In this document: positions 36,283 through 44,213 of the stretch, in pieces
Numbering within the stretch: the stretch's first letter is position 1
Layout of the letters: every line of letters starts with the position of its first letter
NCBI RefSeq assembly: GCF_003416765.1
Contig: NZ_QSNG01000001.1
Span: 1,762,742 to 1,826,741 of the forward strand
DNA length: 64,000 nucleotides
Direction: 5' to 3'
DNA from: Paratractidigestivibacter faecalis
GTDB taxonomy: Bacteria; Actinomycetota; Coriobacteriia; Coriobacteriales; Atopobiaceae
The notes under the pieces: model-generated
What the model saw: only the letters and a program-made list of their open reading frames with translations
What the model was told of the DNA's origin: nothing
The model's database searches: none
Translations under genes and position numbers: made by a program

Positions 36283-36304
36283 GAACACGTCCCCAATTTG
36301 AGGG
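36283..36304. repeat. Right arm of the interrupted 22-bp palindrome
   Basis: The exact reverse complement of 34802-34823. It is followed by GCTTTCTTTTTTGG, so the intact structure would have been a strong rightward terminator for the helical-repeat gene pair. Confidence 0.85.
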
Positions 36305-36407
36305 CTTTCTTTTTTGGCTACAGTGCGACCGTGAAAAAGAAAGAAATGGCCTATTTTTTCTTTTTGGTGGCTATACTCTCTCCTAAAAAGAAAAGATTGG
36401 GGACGCT

Positions 36408-37655
36408 TTGGCCTATCAGACGCTCAAGAAAACGTTCTATGCAGACCCGACCAGCCAGCGCTTTCAGAACCACGACGCCGAGGCGGCGAGGAGACTTGGA
36501 GACCCCTCCACCTTCCGCACGGGCATAGCCCTTGAGCACGGGGAGCTGTTCTGCGCGATGCCCAAGGAGCTGTCCCTTGCCAGCGAGCAGGTCATTCGCC
36601 GCGAGAGGGACGTTTCCGAGCTCTGGGGTCGCCTGCCCAGGACCGCGCGCGGGGCGTTTCTCCGCAGCCTCATCCTTGACGAGGTGGTCTGCAGCAACGA
36701 GATGGAGGGCGTCCACAGCACCCGCAAGCAGATCGAGGTTGCGCTTGAGGCCGGGCGCGCGACCCGTGGCAACAACGTGGGTGCGGCTGAGGCGACGCGC
36801 GCGCCGTTCTTCGAGCTGGCACAGCTCTACTTGGGACTCACCGACAATCCCGTGCCCCCACAGTCGCTTCAAGAGATCAGGACCATCTACGACTCCGTGG
36901 TCAAGGGCTCCATTGACGAGAAGGACCTGGTCGGAGGCATCCTCTTTCGCACCGGTCCCGTAGTCATAGAGAAGCGCGGGGGCAGGGTCGTCCACCGGGG
37001 CGTTGAGCCGGAGGCAAGAATCGAAGAGCTGCTGGGAGACATGATCTCGCTCTCGAAACGCAACGACGTGCCCGAGCTCTGCCGAGCCGCGCTCTGCCAC
37101 TTTCTCTTCGAGTACGTCCACCCCTTCTACGACGGCAACGGGCGCACCGGACGCTACCTGCTTGCGCTGCAGCTGAGTCACCTGCTCTCTCAGCCCACGG
37201 TGCTTTCTCTCTGCCGCACCATCTCCGAACACAAGAGCGCCTACTACAAGGCGTTTGACACCACCGAGGACAGGCTCAACTGCTCCGAGGGCACCCATTT
37301 TGTCCTCATGCTCCTTGAACTGGTCTCCGTTGCCCAAGAAGATTTGATTACAGATCTTGCCGAGAAGCACCTGGCGGTGGAGCTGCTTGAACAGAGGCTG
37401 GCGAATCTTGAGGCGGCGTCGGAAGAACGTGGGCGGAGGCTCCTTGGGTTTGGCGCCGAGCGCGAGCTCTTCTCGCTGCCCGATGGATTCACGCAAAGAG
37501 AGGCCTGCGAGCACCTGGGCGTCTCGGCCCCCACCACAAGAAAGGAGCTCGAGCGACTTGAGGCCAAGGGCCTATTGGCGAGAACGACGCGCCGACCCTC
37601 CCGCTACGTTCTAACGCCGCAGGCCAAGGAGCTGTTGGGGCTTTCCGCAGAGTGA
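36408..37655 (+). CDS. Fic-family AMP-transferase-like protein with winged-helix C-terminus
   Basis: A 415-residue protein with the catalytic motif HPFYDGNGRTGR at 238-249 (HxFxDGNGRxxR intact) and an N-terminal inhibitory helix motif SNEMEG at 96-101, so it is a class II Fic protein kept inactive by its own Glu100. The last 80 residues (FTQREACEHLGVSAPTTRKE) are a winged helix. Class II Fic proteins AMPylate proteins such as gyrase or themselves. The first in-frame start is TTG at 36408 with GGGGA four bases upstream, inside a TTGGGGACG motif that recurs in this region. It is a solitary gene after an AT-rich leader, consistent with transfer. Confidence 0.88.
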   Translation: MAYQTLKKTFYADPTSQRFQNHDAEAARRLGDPSTFRTGIALEHGELFCAMPKELSLASEQVIRRERDVSELWGRLPRTARGAFLRSLILDEVVCSNEMEGVHSTRKQIEVALEAGRATRGNNVGAAEATRAPFFELAQLYLGLTDNPVPPQSLQEIRTIYDSVVKGSIDEKDLVGGILFRTGPVVIEKRGGRVVHRGVEPEARIEELLGDMISLSKRNDVPELCRAALCHFLFEYVHPFYDGNGRTGRYLLALQLSHLLSQPTVLSLCRTISEHKSAYYKAFDTTEDRLNCSEGTHFVLMLLELVSVAQEDLITDLAEKHLAVELLEQRLANLEAASEERGRRLLGFGAERELFSLPDGFTQREACEHLGVSAPTTRKELERLEAKGLLARTTRRPSRYVLTPQAKELLGLSAE

Positions 37656-37721
37656 CTGCGCAGTGAGCCCGGCAGGAGTGTCCCTTTTACCTGCAAATAA
37701 TCAACGTCCCCATTGGCAGGT

Positions 37722-37758
37722 CAAAAAAGCGCCCCGGCAGGGATGACTGCCGGGGCGC
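37722..37758 (-). terminator. Intrinsic terminator downstream of the CW_7-LysM remnant
   Basis: The stem GCGCCCCGGCA/TGCCGGGGCGC (37729-37758) is followed by TTTTTT on the minus strand. Confidence 0.88.
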
Positions 37759-37846
37759 GGGCGTTTGGGTGCACCGTTTGCGCATCTCCTCGAACCGAGG
37801 TGTGCGCCGTTGGCACAATCGTCTTCGTTAGGATACCACGAGCGGC

Positions 37847-38160
37847 CTAGGAGACAACCAGGCGCATGCCGGGGTAGATTAGGTTCGGGTTACCGATGCC
37901 GTTCTTCGCGGCGAGATCCTGATACGTGGTGCCGTACTTGGACGCGATGCCGCTGAGGGTGTCTCCGCTCTGAACCACGTAGACCTGCTCGGTCTTGGTC
38001 TGCCCGTTGATAACGGCCATAACCTCGTCGTAGCGCGGCCCAAGCACGGCCTTGCGGCGGCTGCCGTTACCGTAATCGCCCGCCCAGGTCTCCTTCGCGA
38101 GATCATCGGCTTGTGCGGGCCGCTGCCGTTCGCCGAATCGTGCGAGGGCGGGAAGGTCGA
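37847..38160 (-). pseudogene. Remnant of a cell-wall hydrolase: CW_7-type repeat plus LysM
   Basis: The frame ends in a full LysM domain ([20 protein letters not shown] and on to GMRLVVS). Before it is a CW_7/Cpl-7-like wall-binding repeat ([20 protein letters not shown]). Upstream of that there is no catalytic domain, and the only in-frame Met upstream lies far back inside the antiparallel-frame region of sdpI. The gene therefore looks 5'-truncated. Such tails belong to endolysin or autolysin amidases and muramidases. The left part of the gene is gone, not split by a frameshift that I could see. Confidence 0.7.
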
Positions 38161-38195
38161 TGCTTGGGCCTGGCGGGGCGAGTGCGGATGATCTC

Positions 38196-38891
38196 TTAGC
38201 GAATCTTGCCGACAAACAGCAGGTAGGAATAGGCGTACATCGCGATGCATCCCCCAAGGCAGACCACGCTGATCGCCGCTGCGACAACAGCGTCCGTGAG
38301 GTATGGTCCTGCGAGGCCAAATGCTGCGACGGCAATTCCCATAAGCACGAAACACTTGCCACCAAAGCGCTGGGTGCGGCGCCAGTTCTCCGGATCGTTG
38401 AGGGCCCAGGGGGTCTTCACGCCCATTGTGTAGTTCTGGCCGATACGGGGCATGTAGTTGCCGATGCCGACGAGCAGCGCGCCAATCAGCACGGAGACGA
38501 TGACGTTCGTGGAGCCCTTGGCCGCTATCGCGCCCCAGACGGTAAGCTCGGGAAGCCAGCTGATGACGATCGTGAGCAGGGTAAAGCCCACAACGAAGTG
38601 CTGGTAGAACTTCCCGGCGCGGACATAGCCATTGCCTCTGGGATCGATGCGCGGAATCACGTAGAAGAGGACGAGCATCCCGAGGGGCAGCGCGCCTAAG
38701 GCGGCTGCCGTCCAGCTTGGCCCCCAGCCGTTGACCTCGCCGCTCGCACCCCAATGGGTGGGAATTTGTGCGGGCAAGCTTGGGAGCGCGATGAGGTGCG
38801 CGATGACGTTCACGCCGGAAAGCGTGGCGAGCGCGATGAGGCAGTTGCGTGAGATGAGGCCGTGGGTGCTGTCGTTGTTGGCGCTATTCAT
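38196..38891 (-). CDS. sdpI: SdpI-family immunity/membrane protein
   Basis: A 231-residue protein with about six hydrophobic segments. It starts with a DUF1648-type unit ([22 protein letters not shown]) and ends with the SdpI domain ([27 protein letters not shown]). In Bacillus, SdpI gives immunity to the SdpC toxin and captures the SdpR repressor at the membrane. GGAGGA precedes ATG 38891, which overlaps the sdpR stop by 8 bases. No sdpABC toxin genes are present, so it may defend against toxins of others. Confidence 0.87.
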   Translation of the reverse strand: MNSANNDSTHGLISRNCLIALATLSGVNVIAHLIALPSLPAQIPTHWGASGEVNGWGPSWTAAALGALPLGMLVLFYVIPRIDPRGNGYVRAGKFYQHFVVGFTLLTIVISWLPELTVWGAIAAKGSTNVIVSVLIGALLVGIGNYMPRIGQNYTMGVKTPWALNDPENWRRTQRFGGKCFVLMGIAVAAFGLAGPYLTDAVVAAAISVVCLGGCIAMYAYSYLLFVGKIR

Positions 38892-39153
38892 GAGAGTCCT
38901 CCGTGAAGCCAAGGAACCAACCAATCAGGTCCTGCATGACGGTGGTGTTGAGGCTATAGACGATGTTCTGGCCGTGGCGCTCGTCTGTGACGAGGCCGGC
39001 GGCCTTGAGTGTTGCCAAGTGGTGGCTGAGTGTTGGCTTGCTGACGTCAAAGTTCTTGGCGAGTTCACCCACCGTGAGGTCGCCCGACTTGAGTAGCTCG
39101 AGGATGCGTCTGCGCGTTGGGTCGGCGAGTGCCTTGAATCCCTCTCCTGCCAT
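38884..39153 (-). CDS. sdpR: ArsR/SdpR-family transcriptional repressor
   Basis: An 89-residue winged-helix repressor: FKALADPTRRRILELLKSGD, then LAKNFDVSKPTLSHHLATLK (recognition helix) and a C-terminal dimerisation helix. It lacks the ArsR metal-binding cysteines, in line with SdpR. It is the first gene of the sdpR-sdpI pair and is expected to bind the 48-bp operator upstream. GGGAGGCGTT lies before ATG 39153. Confidence 0.88.
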   Translation of the reverse strand: MAGEGFKALADPTRRRILELLKSGDLTVGELAKNFDVSKPTLSHHLATLKAAGLVTDERHGQNIVYSLNTTVMQDLIGWFLGFTEDSHE

Positions 39154-39180
39154 AACGCCTCCCTGGTTGGTCGTCTTTGT

Positions 39181-39228
39181 ACTTCTCTGTTATTAGATAG
39201 TTAGACAACCATCTAATAACAGAGAAGT
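39181..39228. promoter_or_regulatory. Operator of sdpRI: perfect 18-bp inverted repeat
   Basis: ACTTCTCTGTTATTAGAT (39181-39198) and its exact complement (39211-39228) are separated by 12 bases. The repeat starts in the -10 box and covers the likely transcription start, the expected place for a repressor. Confidence 0.8.
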
Positions 39229-39253
39229 ATAGCTTCATTGCCGGGGGAGTCAA
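39226..39253 (-). promoter_or_regulatory. Promoter of sdpRI
   Basis: Minus-strand TTGACT (39248-39253), 16 bases, TATACT (39226-39231). The operator palindrome begins at the -10. Confidence 0.75.
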
Positions 39254-39315
39254 CGGCCGGGTTTTGCATCTGCGGAGTACGGCGTAACGCTGCGCAACTC
39301 CATGCGGCGTACCGC

Positions 39316-39357
39316 GAAAAAAGAAGCAGGCCAGAGGCTCAAATTCCTCTGACCTGC
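39316..39357 (-). terminator. Intrinsic terminator after tRNA-Glu
   Basis: The stem GCAGGTCAGAGG/CCTCTGGCCTGC (39326-39357, one G-T pair) is followed by TTCTTTTTT on the minus strand. Confidence 0.88.
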
Positions 39358-39366
39358 TGCAATGTC

Positions 39367-39442
39367 TGGTGCCCCCAACGGGAATCGAACCCGTGTTACA
39401 GCCTTGAAAGGGCCGTGTCCTAGGCCTCTAGACGATGGGGAC
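39367..39442 (-). tRNA. tRNA-Glu (TTC anticodon)
   Basis: A 76-nt cloverleaf with acceptor GTCCCCA/TGGGGGC, encoded CCA and loop CTTTCAA giving anticodon TTC. Confidence 0.95.
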
Positions 39443-39468
39443 GCAAGCTCTGAGTATATCAGAGGTAC

Positions 39469-39553
39469 TGGTAGGGGCGGTGGGACTCGAACCCACAATC
39501 CTTTCGGCCGTGGATTTTAAGTCCACTGCGTATGCCAATTCCGCCACGCCCCC
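39469..39553 (-). tRNA. tRNA-Leu (TAA anticodon)
   Basis: An 85-nt class II tRNA with a long variable arm, acceptor GGGGGCG/CGCCCCT (terminal G-T pair), encoded CCA and loop CTTAAAA giving anticodon TAA. Confidence 0.94.
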
Positions 39554-39583
39554 AGGGGTCCATTTAGTCTAGCGCAAGCCCGG

Positions 39584-40627
39584 CTAGCCCTGCGGCGAGA
39601 CGAGCGGGCGCATCTCGGGCTTCCAGATGACCGGCGAGTCGCGGCGCTCGAGCGCGGCCGCGGCGGCAAGGGAGAGCCCAAAGAGAAGGTCGCTCTCGCT
39701 AACCGTGAGCTGGTCAAACCCGGTCTGGGCCATGAGCTCGGCCACGGCGCAGACGCCGCCCAGGATGACGGACGCGCGCTTGGGCTGGATGCCCGGCAGC
39801 GCCGCGCGCTTCTCCACAGAAAGGCTTGCGAGCTGGTCCTGAATGCCCTGGACGTCTGCCGCGCAGAGCGTGGCTAGGTGGACCTGCGCGGGGTCGTAGG
39901 GGTCAAGCGCCTTCTTGACGGCAACCATCGTGGTCACCGTTCCGCCGCAGACCACCAGGCGCTCGGGGGCGGCGGACGGAGCGGTGCCGCCCGCAGCTGC
40001 CGCGGCGCCTGCCGCACGCAGGCCGCCCTCGGCGATCACAGGCGCAAACTTCTGGCCGGCAAGCTCCCGCGCGGACAGAAGCGCGCCAGCGGCGGCCGGA
40101 CCCTCCCCCGCAAGGAAGCGCTCGGTCAGCCTGCGGCAGCCAACGTCAACGGAGCGAACAAAGTCAAGCTCAAGGATGCCGTCCGTTCCCAGGCAGCCCA
40201 TTGCCAGCTCCGTGGAGCCGCCGCCGTTGTCGGCCACGAGGATGCGGTGGCCCACAAAGTCCTGCGCCACGCCCAGGAAGGTGAGCGAGCCCTCAACCGC
40301 GCCCGGGATGACCATAGGCTCAAGGCCCAGCGAGGCCAGGGCGGCGCCCAGTTCGCGGGCGTTCTGCGCGTCGCGGGCGGCGCTGGTCAGCGTGCAGCAC
40401 GCCGAGGTGGCGCCGGCGCGACGGGCCTCCTCAAGATAGGCTGCCACGCAGCCAAAGACGCGCTCCATGGCGTCCTGGCGCAGGCGGTGGGTCTTGTCCA
40501 CGTCCTGCCCCAGGTTGCAGATCTGCGAGCGCTTGGCCAGGCGCACCACGCGCCCGTCCTCGACGTCCGCCACGGCAAGGCGGGCGGTGACGGTTCCAAT
40601 GTCTATGCAGGCTACCCTGGTCATCAT
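39584..40627 (-). CDS. ppx: Exopolyphosphatase / guanosine pentaphosphatase family (Ppx/GppA)
   Basis: A 347-residue ASKHA-fold phosphatase. Phosphate loop CIDIGTVTARLAVAD (7-21) and VADNGGGSTELAMG (about 131-144) are the two nucleotide-binding motifs; VCGGTVTTM follows in the second lobe. It has only the two N-terminal domains, as in short GppA/Ppx proteins of Gram-positives, and hydrolyses polyphosphate or pppGpp. The start overlaps the FtsB-like stop by 4 bases. The mazG - ftsB/divIC-like - ppx order is common in actinobacteria-like genomes. Confidence 0.9.
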   Translation of the reverse strand: MMTRVACIDIGTVTARLAVADVEDGRVVRLAKRSQICNLGQDVDKTHRLRQDAMERVFGCVAAYLEEARRAGATSACCTLTSAARDAQNARELGAALASLGLEPMVIPGAVEGSLTFLGVAQDFVGHRILVADNGGGSTELAMGCLGTDGILELDFVRSVDVGCRRLTERFLAGEGPAAAGALLSARELAGQKFAPVIAEGGLRAAGAAAAAGGTAPSAAPERLVVCGGTVTTMVAVKKALDPYDPAQVHLATLCAADVQGIQDQLASLSVEKRAALPGIQPKRASVILGGVCAVAELMAQTGFDQLTVSESDLLFGLSLAAAAALERRDSPVIWKPEMRPLVSPQG

Positions 40628-41319
40628 TGCCCCTCGTATCCAAAGATCACGTCGCCCACGCCCACGTACCAGGGGTATTCCGGAGTGGCATCAGGAGAGC
40701 TGGCGGAGTCGTCCGGCAGACCCTCCACTACGACGCCCGTCTCGCCGGCACCCACGTAGCCGCGGCGGCGAGCCTCCTCCTCTATGCCCTCGCGCGTGAG
40801 AAGCGCATCGTTCTGCTGCTGGATCTGGTCATTGCTCTGGGCCAGCGCGTCGTACTGGGCCTGCAGGTCAAGCCCGGCGCGCCAGGCGCGGTAGTAGGTG
40901 GCCGCCGGACCGTAGAGCAGCACCGCGGCGGCGACCAGCACGCCCACCACAATGCACAGCAGCTTGTGGCTGGCATAGAAGCCGCCCACCGCGTCGGCCT
41001 TTGCGGCCACGGCGTCCTTGGCCTGCCGCGCGGCCTCCACACGAGCCGTGGCGTTGTGGCGCTCCGGCCTCTCCGCACGGCGAGAAGTGCGCGCCGCGGC
41101 AGCGGGACGGCCCGACGCGGCGCGACTGCCCCGGCCCAGAACGGAGCCCAGGCTCTTTGCGGCGGCGCCGGTGTGGGTTGCAAACTCCTGCGAGACGGTG
41201 GTCTTCGACCCCCGCCGAGAGAACTCGGTCACGGCCGGGCGAGGCCGGTCATAGACGCGTGGAGCGCCCTGCTCTGCAGAGGAGCGCCTGGTAGAAGAGT
41301 CAATCATGCCCTGGTTCAT
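40624..41319 (-). CDS. FtsB/DivIC-family septum formation initiator
   Basis: A 231-residue bitopic protein with a long basic disordered N-terminus (1 to about 115), one membrane helix (about 119-139) and an extracytoplasmic coiled coil (about 145-180; QAQYDALAQSNDQIQQQNDA), then GYVGAGETGVVV, a DivIC/FtsB hallmark. It should help FtsL and FtsQ/DivIB assemble the divisome. ATG 41319 is the likely start; ATG 41307 is possible since neither has a strong ribosome binding site. Confidence 0.82.
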   Translation of the reverse strand: MNQGMIDSSTRRSSAEQGAPRVYDRPRPAVTEFSRRGSKTTVSQEFATHTGAAAKSLGSVLGRGSRAASGRPAAAARTSRRAERPERHNATARVEAARQAKDAVAAKADAVGGFYASHKLLCIVVGVLVAAAVLLYGPAATYYRAWRAGLDLQAQYDALAQSNDQIQQQNDALLTREGIEEEARRRGYVGAGETGVVVEGLPDDSASSPDATPEYPWYVGVGDVIFGYEGQ

Positions 41320-41406
41320 TTCTAGTTCGATGTTGGCGTGACGACGGCGCACGCTTGCGCGGCGCAGCCCTCAACCCTGTTATACCAAAGGCCACGCGGA
41401 CGTCGG

Positions 41407-42354
41407 CTACTCCGCGGGCTTCTCCTCACCCTTAGCACGGTCCCAGAGCTCGTTCTGCTCGACGGTCGAGAGGTCCTCCACGGCACGGCCCTGCGCGCGG
41501 GCGAGCTCCTCCATGCGCGCCCAGCGGCGGCGGAACTTGCGGTTTGACGCGGCCAGGGCCTCCTCGGCGTCCACGCCAGACCAGCGCGCGACGTTGACCA
41601 GCGCAAACAGCAGGTCTCCGAACTCCTCCTGCGATGCCGCGGTGCCCGGCTCCTCCGCCTCGAACTCCGCGCGCTCCTCGGCCACCTTGTCCCAGACGCC
41701 GGCCAGGTCGGCCCACTCAAAGCCGGCCTTTGCCGCTCGCTTCGAGATCTTCTGCGCCTGCATGAGGGCGGGCAGGCTCTGGGGCACGGAGTCAAGCAGG
41801 CCCGGCTCGACGTCGCTCAGCTGGCCGCGGGCCTCGCGCTCAAGGCGCTTGACGTCATCCCAGATGTCCAGGACGCGATCGCCGTCGTGAGCCTGCTCGT
41901 AGCCGGCGGGCGCCTGGCCGTCCGAGGCTGCCGCGAGGTCTCCAAAGACGTGCGGGTGCCTGCGGACGAGCTTCTCGTTGAGGCCGTGGGCCACGTCCTC
42001 GATGGTGAACTCGCCGGCGTCGGCGGCTATCTGCGCGTGGAGAAGCACCTGCTCGAGCACGTCGCCGAGCTCCTCGCAGAGATGCGCGACGTCGTTTGCC
42101 TCGATGGCGTCAACGGCCTCGTAGGCCTCCTCGACCATGTTCTTGGTGATGGAGCCGTGGGTCTGCTCGCGGTCCCAGGGGCAGCCGTCGGCCTGGCGCA
42201 GCCGCCAGATGGTGCGGACGAGCCGGTCCATCTCGGGATTGCCCGCCGGTGCCTCCGCGCGCGACGCGTTCTGCTCGTCTACCAGGTCAGACAGGGCACG
42301 CCCGTCGTCAAGCCTGCACTCCGGCTGGTTAAACTTGCCCGACACGAACTCCAT
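41407..42354 (-). CDS. mazG: Nucleoside triphosphate pyrophosphohydrolase MazG
   Basis: A 315-residue two-domain MazG. The first MazG domain has WRLRQADGCPWDREQTHGS and VEEAYEAVDAIEANDVAHLCEELGD; the second has ASQEEFGDLLFALVNVARW near residue 245. It hydrolyses NTPs and can lower ppGpp signalling in E. coli. AGGGGAG precedes ATG 42354. It is first in a leftward operon with the FtsB-like gene and ppx. The direct repeat at 42401 starts 47 bases upstream of its ATG. Confidence 0.92.
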   Translation of the reverse strand: MEFVSGKFNQPECRLDDGRALSDLVDEQNASRAEAPAGNPEMDRLVRTIWRLRQADGCPWDREQTHGSITKNMVEEAYEAVDAIEANDVAHLCEELGDVLEQVLLHAQIAADAGEFTIEDVAHGLNEKLVRRHPHVFGDLAAASDGQAPAGYEQAHDGDRVLDIWDDVKRLEREARGQLSDVEPGLLDSVPQSLPALMQAQKISKRAAKAGFEWADLAGVWDKVAEERAEFEAEEPGTAASQEEFGDLLFALVNVARWSGVDAEEALAASNRKFRRRWARMEELARAQGRAVEDLSTVEQNELWDRAKGEEKPAE

Positions 42355-42400
42355 TTGCTCCCCTTTCGGCGTTTCTCCGCCGTCATTGTATCGCGGGGAC

Positions 42401-42428
42401 TGCGCACTTTCCGCCTCCGGGCCACGCC
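42401..42428. repeat. 28-bp direct repeat, left copy, at the PTS-module boundary
   Basis: Contains CTTTCCGCCTCCGGGCC and matches 48418-48445 at 27 of 28 positions. The two copies bracket the PTS-SIS-GntR-YitT module. Confidence 0.8.
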
Positions 42429-42449
42429 CCCCCTGCCGTGCGCGCGCAT

Positions 42450-42483
42450 TAAAAAATCGCCCGGCCAGGAACGGCCGGGCGAT
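42450..42483 (-). terminator. Intrinsic terminator after the PTS operon
   Basis: The stem ATCGCCCGGCC/GGCCGGGCGAT (42456-42483) is followed by TTTTTT on the minus strand, 25 bases past the EIID stop. Confidence 0.92.
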
Positions 42484-42508
42484 CAAAGAGGATGCTGGTT
42501 CAGGCGCC

Positions 42509-43324
42509 TTACACCAAGCCGAGGGCGACCAGCACAATGCCCAGGACCAGCAGGCCGAACATGACGGCCGTGCCGGACTTGCCCTTCTTGAGCAAGCTGT
42601 AGCAGCCACCCACGAGACCAAGAGGCAGGATGAACGGGCAAATCTGGTCGATGATCTCCTGCAACACGACCTGTGCGCCGTTGATGTCGACAGTCGCGCC
42701 CAAGGTCAGGGTAACCATTGAGGGAATCATGGCCCCGATAACCATAAGGCCCATGATGCGCGCAGCCTCAGTCACCTTCTGGAGGGTTCCGTCGCTGGAG
42801 ATGCGCTCAAGGAACTTCGAGCCGCCGTCATAGCCGATCTTGAAGCCCACGCGACGCACGACCTCGGACGGGATCACGTTAATGAGGGCGTAGATGATGG
42901 GGCCCAGAACGTTCCCGGCAACAGCCAGGGGAGCGCCGATACCCGCGCCGATGACGCGGAACGTACCCCAGAAGAACGAGTCGCCGATGCCGGCAAGCGG
43001 GCCCATGAGGGCGGCCTTGACGGAGGTGATGGAGCCGGCGTCGTACTCCTCCGGCTCGGAGGCGTTCTGCTCCTCCATGGCGCAGGTCAGGCCGATGAGG
43101 AACGGGCTCGTGGAGGTCGCGCAGTTATAGAACTCGAGATGGCGCTTGACGGCCTCCTTCAGACCCTCCGGGTCATCTTTGTAGAGCTCCTTCAGCGCCG
43201 GCATCATCGTGTAGGCATAGCCGGTAGACATCTGGCGCTCGTAGTTGAAGCAGCCAAGGAGCTGGTAGTGGCGGTTGAAGACATGACGCAGAGTCTTCTG
43301 GCTAAGCTTCTTCTCTTCTGCCAT
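42509..43324 (-). CDS. PTS mannose-family transporter, EIID component
   Basis: A 271-residue EIID membrane subunit. The N-terminal LRHVFNRHYQLLGCFNYERQ and the MGPLAGIGDSFFWGTFRVI motif near residue 107 are characteristic of the family, and hydrophobic helices fill the C-terminal half. With EIIC it forms the sugar channel. It is 2 bases after the EIIC gene. Substrate not determined by sequence; mannose-family PTSs carry mannose, fructose, amino sugars and Amadori products. Confidence 0.93.
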   Translation of the reverse strand: MAEEKKLSQKTLRHVFNRHYQLLGCFNYERQMSTGYAYTMMPALKELYKDDPEGLKEAVKRHLEFYNCATSTSPFLIGLTCAMEEQNASEPEEYDAGSITSVKAALMGPLAGIGDSFFWGTFRVIGAGIGAPLAVAGNVLGPIIYALINVIPSEVVRRVGFKIGYDGGSKFLERISSDGTLQKVTEAARIMGLMVIGAMIPSMVTLTLGATVDINGAQVVLQEIIDQICPFILPLGLVGGCYSLLKKGKSGTAVMFGLLVLGIVLVALGLV

Positions 43325-43326
43325 GG

Positions 43327-44124
43327 TTACAGCTCCTCATCATCTTCGTCGTCGATGGGCTCGGACGCGGCGCCCTGGGTCGCAAGGGCGGCCGCGGGGG
43401 CCTGCTTGCCGCTGAGCATGTAGTAAATGACCGCGGCGATGGCGCCAAAGAACGCGGCGCCGAGGGTGCTCACGTTAAGGAACGCGGCAAGGGCAAAGCC
43501 AAGGAACAGGAACACGCCGAACTTCTTGTCCCAGGTCAGCTGGATCAGCATGGCAACGCCGAGCGCGGGAAGGAGGTTGCCGGACTGGTTGAGGCCGTCC
43601 TGGATGACGGGCGGAATCTGGTCGACGAAGCTGGTGATGACGCCAGAGCCGAGAACGTAGCCCAGGAAGATGGGCACGAACTTAAAGAGGAAGTAGACGA
43701 TACCGCCGCCCCAAATGCACAGGTCGATGCCGTGGTAGTTCTCCTGGTCGGCAAAGCGGTCGGCCTGGTGAGCAAAGAACGTGTTCACGATGGGCGCTGC
43801 GATGTCGCACAGCTGAGCCACGACGGCGATGGGCACGGCAAGCGCAAGCGTGGTCTCGTAAGAGGCGCCGGTGCTGATGGCGAGCGCCGTCGCGAGAGCG
43901 GAGCCGACGACGACGTTCGGCGGCGTGGTGGTGCCGATGCCGTTCAGGCCCATCCACACGAGCTCAAGCTGACCGCCGACCACAAGGCCGGTCACGGGGT
44001 CGCCCATGATGAGGCCGACGACGGGGCCGATGATGATCGGGCGGTCCAGCATGTGTTGGCCGACTAGGCGCGACTCAAGGTAAATCAGCGCCGAAACAAG
44101 GGCGACCAAGAATCCTTGCAGCAT
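43327..44124 (-). CDS. PTS mannose-family transporter, EIIC component
   Basis: A 265-residue polytopic EIIC. The start LVALVSALIYLESRLVGQHMLDRP and GLNGIGTTTPPNVVVGSALATA match the family, and about eight hydrophobic segments are visible. An acidic tail (DDEDDEEL) ends the protein. GAAAGGAAGC precedes ATG 44124. It is followed immediately by EIID and preceded by the EIIAB gene, 89 bases away. Confidence 0.93.
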   Translation of the reverse strand: MLQGFLVALVSALIYLESRLVGQHMLDRPIIIGPVVGLIMGDPVTGLVVGGQLELVWMGLNGIGTTTPPNVVVGSALATALAISTGASYETTLALAVPIAVVAQLCDIAAPIVNTFFAHQADRFADQENYHGIDLCIWGGGIVYFLFKFVPIFLGYVLGSGVITSFVDQIPPVIQDGLNQSGNLLPALGVAMLIQLTWDKKFGVFLFLGFALAAFLNVSTLGAAFFGAIAAVIYYMLSGKQAPAAALATQGAASEPIDDEDDEEL

Positions 44125-44213
44125 AGTGCTTCCTTTCTCCTTCTACTCTTGTTGAAAACCTCAGGGAGCAGCGGCCCGGGGCAAGAAGCACGACGCCCGC
44201 GGACCGCCTCCCG

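Noticed and set aside
37847-38160. Prophage lysis cassette
   Set aside because: Only the wall-binding tail is present; no holin, structural or integrase genes are near.
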